From: Pedobacter mucosus
Lineage (GTDB): Bacteria > Bacteroidota > Bacteroidia > Sphingobacteriales > Sphingobacteriaceae
DNA length: 64,000 bases
Direction: 5' to 3'
NCBI RefSeq assembly: GCF_022200785.1
Contig: NZ_CP087585.1
Span: forward strand, 744,001 to 808,000
Part shown: piece after piece, positions 18,472 to 26,915 of the stretch
Layout of the letters: every line of letters begins with the position of its first letter
Position numbering within the stretch: the stretch's first letter is position 1
Position numbers and translations under genes: made by a program
Notes under the pieces: model-generated
Told to the model about the DNA's origin: nothing
What the model saw: only the letters and a program-made list of their open reading frames with translations
Database searches by the model: none

Positions 18472-19243
18472 GCTTTAAGATTCCTGCCTTCGCGAGAATG
18501 ACGACCGGTTGTGTATGGAGGTGAGCAGGATATACGAAGACTTAATATCATTGTCGTCTTTCATTAACGAAATCAGCGCTATATAAAAACGTTATCTAAA
18601 AACGGCCGTCATTCCCTATTTTGTAGGGAATCTTAAAGCGGTAGATTAACAAAAAGCTTTAAGATTCCCCCTTTCGCAAGAATGACGACCGATTGTGTAA
18701 GGAAGTGAGCAGGATATACGAACACTTAATATGAGTGTCGTCTTCAATTAACAAATTCAGCGCTATATAAAAACGTCACCCAAAAACGGCCGACATTCCC
18801 TATTTTATAGGGAATCTTAAAGCGGTAGATTAGCTTATAGCTTTAAGATTCCCGCTTTCGCGAGAATGACGACCGATTGTGTAAGGAAGTGAGCAGGATA
18901 TACGAACACTTAATATGATTGTCGTCTTTCATTTACAAATTAAACGCCTAATAAAAACGTCATCCAAAAACGGCCGTCATTCCCTATTTTGTAGGGAATC
19001 TTAAAGCGGTAGATCAACCAAAAGCTTTAAGATTCCCGCATTCGCGAGAATGACGACCAGTTGTGTATGGAAGTGATCAGGATATACGAACACTTAATAT
19101 GATTGTCGTCTTTCATTAACAATTTAAACGCCTAATAAAAACGTCATCCAAAAACGGCCGTCATTCCCTATTTTGTAGGGAATCTTAAAGCGGTAGATTA
19201 GCATATAGCTTTAAGATTCCCGCATTTGCGAGAATGACGACCA
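18472..19243 (+). repeat. 184-bp tandem palindromic repeat array, right block
   Basis: A right half-copy (18472-18502, starting GCTTTAAGATTCCTGCC) is followed by four full copies whose cores start at 18609, 18793, 18977 and 19161, spaced exactly 184 bp each. Orientation and consensus are the same as in the left block (15954-16722). The inner stem GGGAATCTTAAAGC / GCTTTAAGATTCCC is kept; sequence changes fall mostly in the loop and spacers. The last copy ends in an (AT)n run near 19248-19260. This explains nearly all of the gene-free stretch 18352-19345. Confidence 0.92.
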
Positions 19244-19345
19244 TTAATATATATATATATTATCTTTTCTGTATCTCGAAAAAACAATTATCCTGTATAA
19301 CTTATGGTTTAACAACTTCTATAGGCTGCTCAGAAACTCAACGAA

Positions 19346-19627
19346 ATGAGTCAAGATCGGAGTTTTGAGAGTGCTGATCGGAGCTTTGAGCACCGAAGTC
19401 AGAGCTTTAGGTATCCTGCATGTAGGCTTGAGCATCCTGAACCTTGCTCTGAGCATCCTGAACCTAGCTTTAAGCATCCTTCAGGTAGGCTTGGGCATCC
19501 TAGACCTAGCTTTGGGCATGCTGCAGGTAGGCTAGAGCATCCTAATCGGAACTTTGAAGCGCAATTAGCCCTTTACTCATTAAAACGAAACAATAAAAAA
19601 AACGATCACGACCAGGCACTTAGATAA
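19346..19627 (+). CDS. Small heptapeptide-repeat protein, unknown
   Basis: A 93-aa frame built of a 21-bp (7-residue) repeat: SFESADR, SFEHRSQ, SFRYPAC, RLEHPEP, CSEHPEP, SFKHPSG, RLGHPRP, SFGHAAG, RLEHPNR, NFEAQLA. From the sixth unit on, SF- and RL-type units alternate, giving a 14-residue superperiod. The tail is basic. I do not recognise a family. The frame may be translated, or it may be the by-product of a 21-bp DNA minisatellite with no stop in this frame. It lies behind the 184-bp repeat block and converges on cydB. Confidence 0.4.
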   Translation: MSQDRSFESADRSFEHRSQSFRYPACRLEHPEPCSEHPEPSFKHPSGRLGHPRPSFGHAAGRLEHPNRNFEAQLALYSLKRNNKKNDHDQALR

Positions 19628-19639
19628 TGGAGCAGTATT

Positions 19640-20644
19640 CTACTCTTCCTTCTGCTGAAACTTATAAAACAAGTATCCTAAAAACGGCAAGATTAATACA
19701 CTACCTAACAAAAGTGCTAATCCCAAACTATAAATTGTTTTTTCTGGTCCGATGCTATTAAATAATGAAATTGTATCGCCACCTTTTAACCTAATAAAAT
19801 TTGGAAAGTGCGCATAGCTAATGGCTAGTAAAATCATAGAAACTTGGAAACCAGCCAATACACGTAGAATTTTCGTCTTCCCTTTTATCAATAAATACCA
19901 TAATAATACAAGTGAGATACTGGCTAAAATAATGGCCGATAAACCTACAGAATTTTTAAAAACCCAGTTATATAAAGGAATTTCATCACGCTGTGCGGCA
20001 ATAAAAACCATGGCACCAAAAACAACGGCAGCGATGTTCATAAATTCTGCTTTCTTTATAAAACGGCGTTTGTCAATTAAATCTTCAGTCTCACCAATAA
20101 GATAAATGGCAGCGAGAAAACCGCAAAGCGCAACCGTAAATAAGCCTACTGAAATAGAAAACCAATTAAGCCAACTGGAAATGTATGCCGTTACAAAATC
20201 GTTTGCCTTCGGATCGATGTGACCAGAAATGACGCTTCCGGCAATAATGCCTAAAAATAATGGTGTAATGAAGCTAGAATACACAAAAATTTTATTGTAA
20301 ACCTCTTGCATATTATCTTTAACCGCATCGTAATGACGAAAAACGAAAGCTGTTCCTCTGGCAATAATACCAATTAGCATGATGAGTAGAGGAATATGCA
20401 AATAGACTGACATGGTTGTATAAATGTGAGGGAAACCGACAAATAAAATCACTATAGCGATGATTAGCCACATGTGATTTGCCTCCCAAACTGGTCCTAT
20501 AGCCTGATACATGGTGTTCCTGGTTTTACTTCGATTTTTTGCTGAGGTAAAAAGCTCAATAATTCCAGCTCCAAAATCTGCCCCACCTAATAGAAAGTAA
20601 AGCAAAATTCCTAAACATAAAAAAGCGATTACAACATATTCCAT
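19640..20644 (-). CDS. cydB: Cytochrome bd ubiquinol oxidase subunit II
   Basis: The non-catalytic membrane subunit of the bd-type quinol:O2 oxidoreductase. The 334-aa protein begins MEYVVIAFLCLGILLYFLLGGADFGAGI, which contains the family's GGADFGAG motif, and continues with the PVWEANHMWLI block and about eight to nine membrane spans. It follows cydA on the minus strand, after a 213-bp spacer full of short repeats, so the pair is probably one operon. No cydX-like small ORF was recognised behind it. Confidence 0.93.
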   Translation of the reverse strand: MEYVVIAFLCLGILLYFLLGGADFGAGIIELFTSAKNRSKTRNTMYQAIGPVWEANHMWLIIAIVILFVGFPHIYTTMSVYLHIPLLIMLIGIIARGTAFVFRHYDAVKDNMQEVYNKIFVYSSFITPLFLGIIAGSVISGHIDPKANDFVTAYISSWLNWFSISVGLFTVALCGFLAAIYLIGETEDLIDKRRFIKKAEFMNIAAVVFGAMVFIAAQRDEIPLYNWVFKNSVGLSAIILASISLVLLWYLLIKGKTKILRVLAGFQVSMILLAISYAHFPNFIRLKGGDTISLFNSIGPEKTIYSLGLALLLGSVLILPFLGYLFYKFQQKEE

Positions 20645-20857
20645 AATATTAAACGATTACACCTGCGGGATGATTACACTGATTCTTCCTTCGGGATGAT
20701 TGCACAGATTTAAATGATTACACTGATTATTTCCTTCGGATGATTACACTGGTTTTTCCTTCGGGATGATTGCATAGATTTAAATGATTACACTGACAAT
20801 ACTTGTCTATTCCCTTTTCTCTATTTCCTATTCTCTAATTTCCTATTTCCCATTCCT
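20645..20857 (-). repeat. Short direct repeats between cydA and cydB
   Basis: At 20657-20796 the words GATTACACTGATT, GATTGCACAGATTTAAAT and CCTTCGGGATGATTGCA recur several times with small changes. From about 20800 to 20870 the plus strand is a pyrimidine tract made of TATTTCC and CTATTCC words. No hairpin with a T run was found, so read-through from cydA to cydB is possible. Confidence 0.75.
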
Positions 20858-22177
20858 CTATTTCCCTAATTTCTTATCATAAACAACCGGAACCATTTTA
20901 ATTTGTCTATAAAGCAGAAAGGTTACGATCATACTTAGCGAAACATAAATGGCCGAGAAAATATAAAAGGAATAGGCAATTCCGGGCATTGGTGTAACGG
21001 CATCTTTAGTGCGCATAATACCATAAATTATCCAGGGCTGCCTGCCAACTTCTGTAACAACCCAACCCGCTTCTAAAGCTAAATAGCCCATTGGGATAGC
21101 AAATACAAACAATTTAAGAAGCCAACGTTTTTCTATAAGCGGTTTCTTTTTGAAAATGGTAACAAAATAAATTAATGCAATCAGTAAAAGCATAGTGCCA
21201 ATACCCACCATAATTTGGAATGCATAATGAACAATGGCAACAGGTGGCTGCTCATTTTCTGGAATTTGATCAAGCCCTTTGACTTCTGATTTAAAATCGC
21301 CATGCGCTAGAAAACTTAAGGCGCCTGGAATTTTTATAGCACCTTTAACTGTCTTATTTTGCTCATTTACGATGCCGCCAATTAATAGTGGAGCAGGCTT
21401 TTCTGTTTTATATAAAGCTTCCATTGCGGCCAACTTAGCAGGCTGTCTTTTGGCAACATCTTTAGCCGACATGTCGCCGCTTAGTGGTTGTAACAAAGCG
21501 CCAATACAGGCAAAAATGGCGGCTATTTTAAAAGCTTTTAGATGGAAATCTTTGTTTTTATCTCGCAAGATCATCAGCGCATGTACGCCTGCAACCGCAA
21601 AACCAGTAGCAGTAAATGCAGCTAAACACATGTGCAAAGCTTGCGTAAACCAAGCTTTATTTAACATCGCTTGTATGGGATCGACGTTTAAGTACTGACC
21701 ATTTACAAAGTCAAAACCCGCCGGACTATTCATCCAAGCGTTGGCTGCGACCACTAATATTCCCGATGCCAAACCACTTACGCCCACTACCATTCCGGTA
21801 AACCAATGGAACCATTTATTTAATTTATCCCAACCATATAAAAAGAAACCCAATGCAATTGCCTCGATAAAAAAAGCTGTTCCCTCTAGAGAAAATGGCA
21901 TTCCAAAGATTGGTCCGGCGTGTTCCATAAATTTTGGCCAAAGCAACCCTAACTCAAAAGATAACATCGTACCAGAAACTGCACCTGTTGCAAAGAAAAT
22001 TGCAACGCCTTTACTCCATGCTTTAGTTATGTTTTTGTAGACTTCATCATTAGATTTTAGCCATTTGTAATGTGATACCGCCATAAAAAATGGCATCACC
22101 ATACCGATGCAAGAAAAGATAATATGAAAGCCTAAAGATAAGGCCATTTGGGATCGTGCTGCTAAAAAATCATCCAT
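20858..22177 (-). CDS. cydA: Cytochrome bd ubiquinol oxidase subunit I
   Basis: The catalytic subunit carrying hemes b558, b595 and d; it oxidises quinol and reduces O2 to water, with high oxygen affinity. The 439-aa protein starts MDDFLAARSQMALSLGFHIIF (the His of GFH is the heme b595/d ligand). It has the SFELGLLWPKF and SLEGTAFFIEA segments with the conserved glutamates, ALHM with the heme b558 His, and EVGRQPW behind the quinol loop. The quinol loop (near KLAAMEALYKTEK) is short, the non-E. coli type. The frame is open to a GTG at 22204, but that GTG overlaps the -7 box, so ATG 22177 is chosen. Confidence 0.95.
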   Translation of the reverse strand: MDDFLAARSQMALSLGFHIIFSCIGMVMPFFMAVSHYKWLKSNDEVYKNITKAWSKGVAIFFATGAVSGTMLSFELGLLWPKFMEHAGPIFGMPFSLEGTAFFIEAIALGFFLYGWDKLNKWFHWFTGMVVGVSGLASGILVVAANAWMNSPAGFDFVNGQYLNVDPIQAMLNKAWFTQALHMCLAAFTATGFAVAGVHALMILRDKNKDFHLKAFKIAAIFACIGALLQPLSGDMSAKDVAKRQPAKLAAMEALYKTEKPAPLLIGGIVNEQNKTVKGAIKIPGALSFLAHGDFKSEVKGLDQIPENEQPPVAIVHYAFQIMVGIGTMLLLIALIYFVTIFKKKPLIEKRWLLKLFVFAIPMGYLALEAGWVVTEVGRQPWIIYGIMRTKDAVTPMPGIAYSFYIFSAIYVSLSMIVTFLLYRQIKMVPVVYDKKLGK

Positions 22178-22203
22178 ATCTGATATTTGGATTTTGTGTA
22201 ACA

Positions 22204-22211
22204 CAAATATA
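22204..22211 (-). promoter_or_regulatory. -7 box of cydA
   Basis: Minus strand TATATTTG, a match to TAnnTTTG, 27-34 bp before the ATG at 22177. Transcription starting about 7 nt downstream would exclude the GTG at 22204 from the mRNA. No good -33 element is seen. Confidence 0.55.
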
Positions 22212-22416
22212 GTAGATAAGGAATTAGATAGAGGGTGTTTAAAGCAGCTGTTCGATATTATTTAAAATATAGAATGTTTATAAATTGAAAAAACATTTGG
22301 TAAGTTGCTGATAACCAAATTAGCAAAATCATTAAGTTAATAATCTTCTGCTTAAGGGAAAGTAATCATGCCGACTGCTATTTTTCACCGCCAGCATGAT
22401 TAAAGATTGATTAAAA

Positions 22417-23316
22417 TTAAGCGCCTTTTAGCTCGTCATAAGCAGCGGTTAGGCTTCGTTGAATTCCTTCGCCTTGCCATTCTGGTGCATTTGGGACTGA
22501 AGTGGCTTTCAGAATATCATCTTTTGATTTTCCATTTTTTATTTCTCCTCCTACAAAAGTCAGCAAATTTTGTAAATAGCTTTGGAAAGCTTTGAGATCG
22601 GCTTTATTGCCAGTAACTTTTTCAGGCTCTCTACTATGTCCATAAATGAATAAAGTATCGTTATCAAATTGATTGTATATTTTATCTAAAGCTACAATCC
22701 AATTTCCAATGTGTGCTCCATTTTCTCTATCTATATATGGATATTTTCTATTTGAAACTAAATCTCCTACATGTACAATATTTGCATTTTCAAAATGGTA
22801 TATGGCATCACCATTGGTATGGCCCGAACCATAATAATAGGCGCTTATTTTTTCATCACCAACTGGAGCTTTCCATTTTGTACCAAATGTAGTGTCGGGC
22901 AGTAACTGCTTATCTAAATTATTTGCCTTTTCAGCAACCTTTTTTTGATTAACTAATGAATTTTGATGAGCTACTACCTTCTCCGCTAAGCCTTTAAAAG
23001 CAATATTTCCTGCTGTATGATCGCCATGATGGTGTGTGTTTAATAAATATTTGAAAGGCTTTTCGCCAAGCTTCTTCAATTCTTCAATCACATGTGGGGC
23101 AGAAGCCGGAAATTGAGAATCTATCACAACAAATCCATTAGAAGAATTTAGCCATCCAATAGTACCACCCTGCTCTGTAAAAATGCCAACATTGTTTCGC
23201 AAAGGTTTAAAATTATATGCTCTTAACAAATCCTGCTGAGCAAAAACATCTGTTTTATAAATTGATAGCAAGGCCATTGCCAAAGCAGAGTTTTTAATGA
23301 AATTTCTTCTTTCCAT
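22417..23316 (-). CDS. MBL-fold metallo-hydrolase (exported)
   Basis: A 299-aa metallo-beta-lactamase-fold protein with a Tat-like signal (MERRNFIKNSALAMALLSIY). The zinc motif HHHGDHTAGN follows FKYLLNT, and further ligands are His in YYGSGHTNGDAIYHF, Asp in IVHVGDLVSNRKY and His in FIYGHSREP. It resembles periplasmic MBL hydrolases of Bacteroidota whose substrate is not known; a beta-lactamase function is possible but not shown. It starts 69 bp behind the 67-aa gene, beyond a terminator hairpin, so it has its own promoter. Confidence 0.82.
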   Translation of the reverse strand: MERRNFIKNSALAMALLSIYKTDVFAQQDLLRAYNFKPLRNNVGIFTEQGGTIGWLNSSNGFVVIDSQFPASAPHVIEELKKLGEKPFKYLLNTHHHGDHTAGNIAFKGLAEKVVAHQNSLVNQKKVAEKANNLDKQLLPDTTFGTKWKAPVGDEKISAYYYGSGHTNGDAIYHFENANIVHVGDLVSNRKYPYIDRENGAHIGNWIVALDKIYNQFDNDTLFIYGHSREPEKVTGNKADLKAFQSYLQNLLTFVGGEIKNGKSKDDILKATSVPNAPEWQGEGIQRSLTAAYDELKGA

Positions 23317-23333
23317 AACTTAGATAATGTAAA

Positions 23334-23357
23334 AAGCCACAACAAATGCTGTGGCTT
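23334..23357 (-). terminator. Terminator hairpin behind the 67-aa gene
   Basis: AAGCCACA / TGTGGCTT, an 8-bp stem with an 8-nt loop, followed on the minus strand by TTTTTAC. It separates the 67-aa gene from the MBL gene. Confidence 0.75.
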
Positions 23358-23385
23358 AAATTTAAAATTTTCTATTAAAATTAGA

Positions 23386-23589
23386 TTATATAGATGATCC
23401 TGGTGTCGTTCCTGGTTCATGACCTGGACCAAAAGAATTGTTTTTCCGGCCATCATCTTTGTTAAATAAGTTAGTTGTCACTTTCGATGATTTATTCTCA
23501 TCTTGGGTTTCATTATCTCTAACATCTTCGGCTTTTTTATCAAGTAAATCGTTCTCAACAACTTTACCTTTTTCTTTATTTGTTTCCAT
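23386..23589 (-). CDS. Small hydrophilic protein with C-terminal SFGPGHEPG motif
   Basis: A 67-aa charged protein without signal or membrane segment: METNKEKGKVVENDLLDKK at the start, NLFNKDDGRKNNSFGPGHEP towards the end, then a Gly/Thr/Pro tail. The gene at 23754 encodes a protein of the same length with an alignable C-terminus (N-x-FNK, SFG, HE-x-G, PG), so the two are paralogs. No known domain is recognised. It probably has its own terminator at 23334. Gene prediction is supported by the paralogy and by the ATG-to-stop length match. Confidence 0.6.
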   Translation of the reverse strand: METNKEKGKVVENDLLDKKAEDVRDNETQDENKSSKVTTNLFNKDDGRKNNSFGPGHEPGTTPGSSI

Positions 23590-23753
23590 AGTGGTTTAAA
23601 TTGATCTTTATAAGGAACAAGCAAAAAATAATATTGTTTGTGTTAGTTGATTTGGGAATGTATTTTATTTCAAAATGGGAAGATACTACCTAATTTTTAA
23701 AGAGATAATATCAATCGTTATCTAATCAACACTACGGTTAATTAAACTCGAGT

Positions 23754-23957
23754 TTAAAACATCGCACCGGGCAATTTTCCTTGTTCATGTATACAGCCGA
23801 AAGAATGAAATCTTCGTTTATGTACTTTATTAAAATGATTTGATGATTCAATTGAGAAAGAGGTTAAGATAAAATTGAAAGTGTGTTTCTTTCCTTGAGG
23901 TTTATTTTCGGACAGTATAACAACGCTTAATTCCTGGTTTACTTGATCAGTTTCCAT
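23754..23957 (-). CDS. Small protein, diverged paralog of the 23386 gene
   Basis: A 67-aa protein beginning METDQVNQELSVVILSENK and ending NHFNKVHKRRFHSFGCIHEQ followed by GKLPGAMF. The C-terminal 28 residues align with those of the 23386 product (N-x-FNK, SFG, HE-x-G, x-PG), while the middle is more hydrophobic and unrelated. It might be a decaying copy, because Gly and Pro positions of the tail motif are lost. The function is unknown. Confidence 0.5.
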   Translation of the reverse strand: METDQVNQELSVVILSENKPQGKKHTFNFILTSFSIESSNHFNKVHKRRFHSFGCIHEQGKLPGAMF

Positions 23958-24293
23958 AACGATTGGCTTTATAGAAAGTCTTTAACGAGCTTTCATGGTT
24001 AAATAAAATTTATATTAATATTAAAATTGATTTCTGCAAAATCATTAAATAGCAAATTAAAATTAAATTTTGCTTAACCTTATACCTTGGAGATGTATAA
24101 ATAAGGTTTCGTTTAGGAACTACATTAAAAATGGCTGTATCGAATTTAGCCTTTGTGTAATAAATGTAAGGTAATTTTTTAAGTTATGCAAGTATATTTT
24201 ATCTCATAATTGATTGGTGATAAGCTAATTATTTGCGAGTTACCGATTGGAAGCAATTGTAATTAAACATGTTATCTTAGTAAAAATCTATTT
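23958..24293. other. Gene-free stretch, nothing recognised
   Basis: This A+T-rich region lies between the divergent 67-aa gene and the alpha-amylase gene. No good TAnnTTTG box, hairpin with T run, RNA gene or repeat family was seen in these 336 bp. Confidence 0.5.
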
Positions 24294-25784
24294 ATGCAGA
24301 ATCAAACGCTCATCCAATATTTTCACTGGTATTACAATGAGAAAGAAAATTTGTGGACAAAAGTAGCCAACGAAGCTGTATACTTAAAAGAATTAGGGAT
24401 AACTTCTGTTTGGTTACCGCCAGCCTATAAATCCAATTCTGGGGCTTTAGGAATTGGTTATGATGCTTATGATTTATTTGATTTAGGCGAATTTGACCAA
24501 AAAGGTAGTGTAAGCACCAGATATGGTTCGAAAGTGGCCTATTTAAAAGCAATCGATTCTCTTCATAATCAAGGAATAGGTGTTTTAGCAGATGCTGTTT
24601 TTAACCACAAAGCTGGTGGCGACGAAGTTGAAAAAATAAAAGTCAGAACTGTAAATCCTGATAACAGAAACGAATTTACGAGTGATGTTTTTGAAATTGA
24701 AGCCTGGACAAAGTTTAATTTTCCAGGTAGAAAAGGAAAATATTCAGAATTTATCTGGAATCATGAATGTTTCAGCGGTGTAGATTGGGCTGAAGATTTA
24801 AAGAAAACTGCTATCTATGTTATTCAAAACTTCGACGGTGAAGGCTTTGAAAAAGTGCCATCTACCGAATTGGGTAACTATGATTTTTTAATGTTTAATG
24901 ATATAGATTATCGAAACGAAGCAGTTATAGCAGAGCTGAATTATTGGGGCGAATGGATTGTAGAAACCACAAAGGTTGATGGTTTTAGATTAGATGCTGT
25001 TAAACACATCAATCCTGCTTTTATTTCTCAATGGATTGATCATTTAGATCAAAAATTTAATCGGAAATTTTTTATAGTTGCCGAAAATTGGGATGTTGAT
25101 TGTACGGAAGATCAAGAGGAATATATCCGCATTACCGGAGGCAGAACTCAAATTTTCGATTCGCTTCTGCACCATAATTTTTACATGGCCAGTAAAGATG
25201 GAAATAGATTTGATATGAGGAAAATTTTTGATAATACACTCATATCACTTACGCCAGAGCTTGCCGTTACATTTGTCGATAATCATGATACTCAACCTTT
25301 GCAAGCATTAGAAAGTTATATCTATTTTTGGTTCAGGCCACTTGCTTATGCGATAATTCTGTTGCGTGAACAGGGAATTCCATGTCTTTTTTTTCCAGAT
25401 ATTTATGGTGGAATTTACGATGATCAGGATAAAGAAGCTAATCAAATACACATTGAATTGGTGAAATTACCCCAAGTTGAAGTGATGAGCAAGATTAGAG
25501 CAAACTTATCATACGGTGAACAACGGGATTATTTTAATCATGAAAACTGTATTGGCTGGACCAGAGCAGGCGATGATGAGTATGCAAATAGTGGTTTGGC
25601 TGTGTTACTAAGTACCGGGAACGATGGATTTAAAGCAATGGAAATAGGGAAGAAGTTTGCAGGAAAAACTTTTATTGATGCTTTAGGATATAGGGAACAG
25701 GACGTTACAATTGATGAAAACGGTTGGGCTGAATTTCATTGTAATGCTGGCAGCGTTTCCGTTTGGATTTTAAAAACTGATTAA
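24294..25784 (+). CDS. Cytoplasmic alpha-amylase (glycoside hydrolase family 13)
   Basis: Hydrolyses alpha-1,4 links in starch-like or glycogen-like glucans. The 496-aa protein has no signal peptide and starts MQNQTLIQYFHWYYNEKENL like the intracellular GH13_5 enzymes (AmyA type). Conserved regions seen are DAVFNHKAGGDE (region I), GFRLDAVKHI with the nucleophile Asp (region II), FFIVAENW with the acid/base Glu (region III) and FVDNHDTQP with the transition-state Asp (region IV). There is a C-terminal beta domain ending SVWILKTD. It is an isolated gene, convergent with the TIM-barrel gene behind it. Confidence 0.92.
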   Translation: MQNQTLIQYFHWYYNEKENLWTKVANEAVYLKELGITSVWLPPAYKSNSGALGIGYDAYDLFDLGEFDQKGSVSTRYGSKVAYLKAIDSLHNQGIGVLADAVFNHKAGGDEVEKIKVRTVNPDNRNEFTSDVFEIEAWTKFNFPGRKGKYSEFIWNHECFSGVDWAEDLKKTAIYVIQNFDGEGFEKVPSTELGNYDFLMFNDIDYRNEAVIAELNYWGEWIVETTKVDGFRLDAVKHINPAFISQWIDHLDQKFNRKFFIVAENWDVDCTEDQEEYIRITGGRTQIFDSLLHHNFYMASKDGNRFDMRKIFDNTLISLTPELAVTFVDNHDTQPLQALESYIYFWFRPLAYAIILLREQGIPCLFFPDIYGGIYDDQDKEANQIHIELVKLPQVEVMSKIRANLSYGEQRDYFNHENCIGWTRAGDDEYANSGLAVLLSTGNDGFKAMEIGKKFAGKTFIDALGYREQDVTIDENGWAEFHCNAGSVSVWILKTD

Positions 25785-25831
25785 AATTTCTAGTTGTTGC
25801 AATTAAAATCATAAAAAAGACATAGTTTTTC

Positions 25832-25892
25832 ACCACAAAAGTAACAATAGAAAACAAAATCAATTTTCTATCTCTTTTGTTGCTTTTGTGGT
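25832..25892. terminator. Inverted repeat between convergent genes
   Basis: ACCACAAAAG (25832) and CTTTTGTGGT (25883) form a 10-bp stem, extended by AACAA/TTGTT and TAGAAAA/TTTTCTA segments after small mismatches. It is flanked by TTTTT on the left and AAAA on the right in plus orientation, so it can terminate both the amylase and the TIM-barrel transcripts. Confidence 0.6.
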
Positions 25893-25958
25893 TAAAATTA
25901 AAATGCTGAAACATTAACTAAATTTTTAAATAGCATTTAAGACAAATTCAGTATGTGG

Positions 25959-26885
25959 TTACAAAAAATTATCTTCTTCGCGATATGCAGCAATCACAGC
26001 TAATTCGCCCTCTTTTCCTTTTTTTGAATTTCCGTGTTCCATTCCCATTACGCCTTTATAACCTTTTTGATGCAAGTGTTTAAAGAGATTTTTATAATTT
26101 ATTTCACCAGTTGTCGGTTCCTTTCTCCCAGGATTATCGCCAATTTGGATATAGGCAATTTCATCCCAACAGCGATCTATAGTTTTAATTAAATCACCTT
26201 CAGTTCGCTGCATATGGTAAATATCATAAAGAATTTTACACGATGGACTTTTAACCGCCTTACAAACAGCATAAGTTTCGTTGGTTTTTTGCAGGAATAA
26301 TTCAGGCGTATCACTCAATGTTTCCAAAACCATAATTAAACCATGCGGTTCAAAAATTTCAGCTCCGGCCCTCATGGCATCTATAATATTTGCAAACTGA
26401 TTTCCGTAAGGTAAATTACGTTCATAAAAACCCGGAACCACCGTTAGCCATTTGGCGTTGCAGCGTTTTGCAGCCTCAACTGATTTTTTGCACGTTTCTA
26501 CAAATTTATCTTTGAATTCTTTTTTACCTGTAGTTAATGATGTTTTCCAGTTATCTCCTCCATCTACCACGAAAACGCCCATGGTCATATTAAGTTTAGA
26601 TAAAAGATTACCGATTTTTTCTTGCTCCTCAACCGGGCGGTCTAGATAACCATTATCTTCGATAGATCGGAAACCTTTATCATACATAAACTGGATTTGA
26701 TCCAAAAAACTTTTGCCCGCATGGTTCTCAAACATGCCTTGATGTGGGGCATAATCCAGATTAAAGATTTTATCGCTAAGTAATGGGTTTTTCTTTTCGG
26801 CAGCAAAAGTTTCTGTAAATCCTGCTCCTGTGGTAATTGCGCCTGCTGTAAGAAGGCTATTTCTTATAAATTCACTTCTTTTCAT
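25959..26885 (-). CDS. Hydroxypyruvate isomerase-like TIM-barrel protein (exported)
   Basis: A 308-aa sugar phosphate isomerase/epimerase-fold protein with an N-terminal export signal (MKRSEFIRNSLLTAGAITTG). Metal and catalytic candidates are Glu in LIMVLETLSDTPE, Asp/His in KILYDIYHMQRTEGDL, and Glu/His in KGVMGMEHGNSKKG. The IQIGDNPGRKEPTTGEINY segment is typical of the hydroxypyruvate isomerase branch. It is the last gene of a four-gene minus-strand operon (FGE-like, Gfo/Idh/MocA, ApbE, this gene). The true substrate is probably a free sugar or keto-sugar (inference). Confidence 0.82.
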   Translation of the reverse strand: MKRSEFIRNSLLTAGAITTGAGFTETFAAEKKNPLLSDKIFNLDYAPHQGMFENHAGKSFLDQIQFMYDKGFRSIEDNGYLDRPVEEQEKIGNLLSKLNMTMGVFVVDGGDNWKTSLTTGKKEFKDKFVETCKKSVEAAKRCNAKWLTVVPGFYERNLPYGNQFANIIDAMRAGAEIFEPHGLIMVLETLSDTPELFLQKTNETYAVCKAVKSPSCKILYDIYHMQRTEGDLIKTIDRCWDEIAYIQIGDNPGRKEPTTGEINYKNLFKHLHQKGYKGVMGMEHGNSKKGKEGELAVIAAYREEDNFL

Positions 26886-26915
26886 TTGATAATATTTTAA
26901 ATGTAAAAGTTGGGA

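Noticed and set aside
15954..19243. CRISPR array
   Set aside because: The repeats are 184 bp apart with conserved spacers and a palindromic core of about 85 bp; spacers are not unique and there are no cas genes in the window.
21279..21698. 139-residue frame on the plus strand inside cydA
   Set aside because: It lies antisense to a strongly conserved gene and its translation resembles no known protein; it is a shadow frame.
22417..23316. Calling the MBL-fold protein a beta-lactamase
   Set aside because: The zinc motifs are shared by many hydrolases; nothing in the sequence identifies beta-lactam as the substrate.
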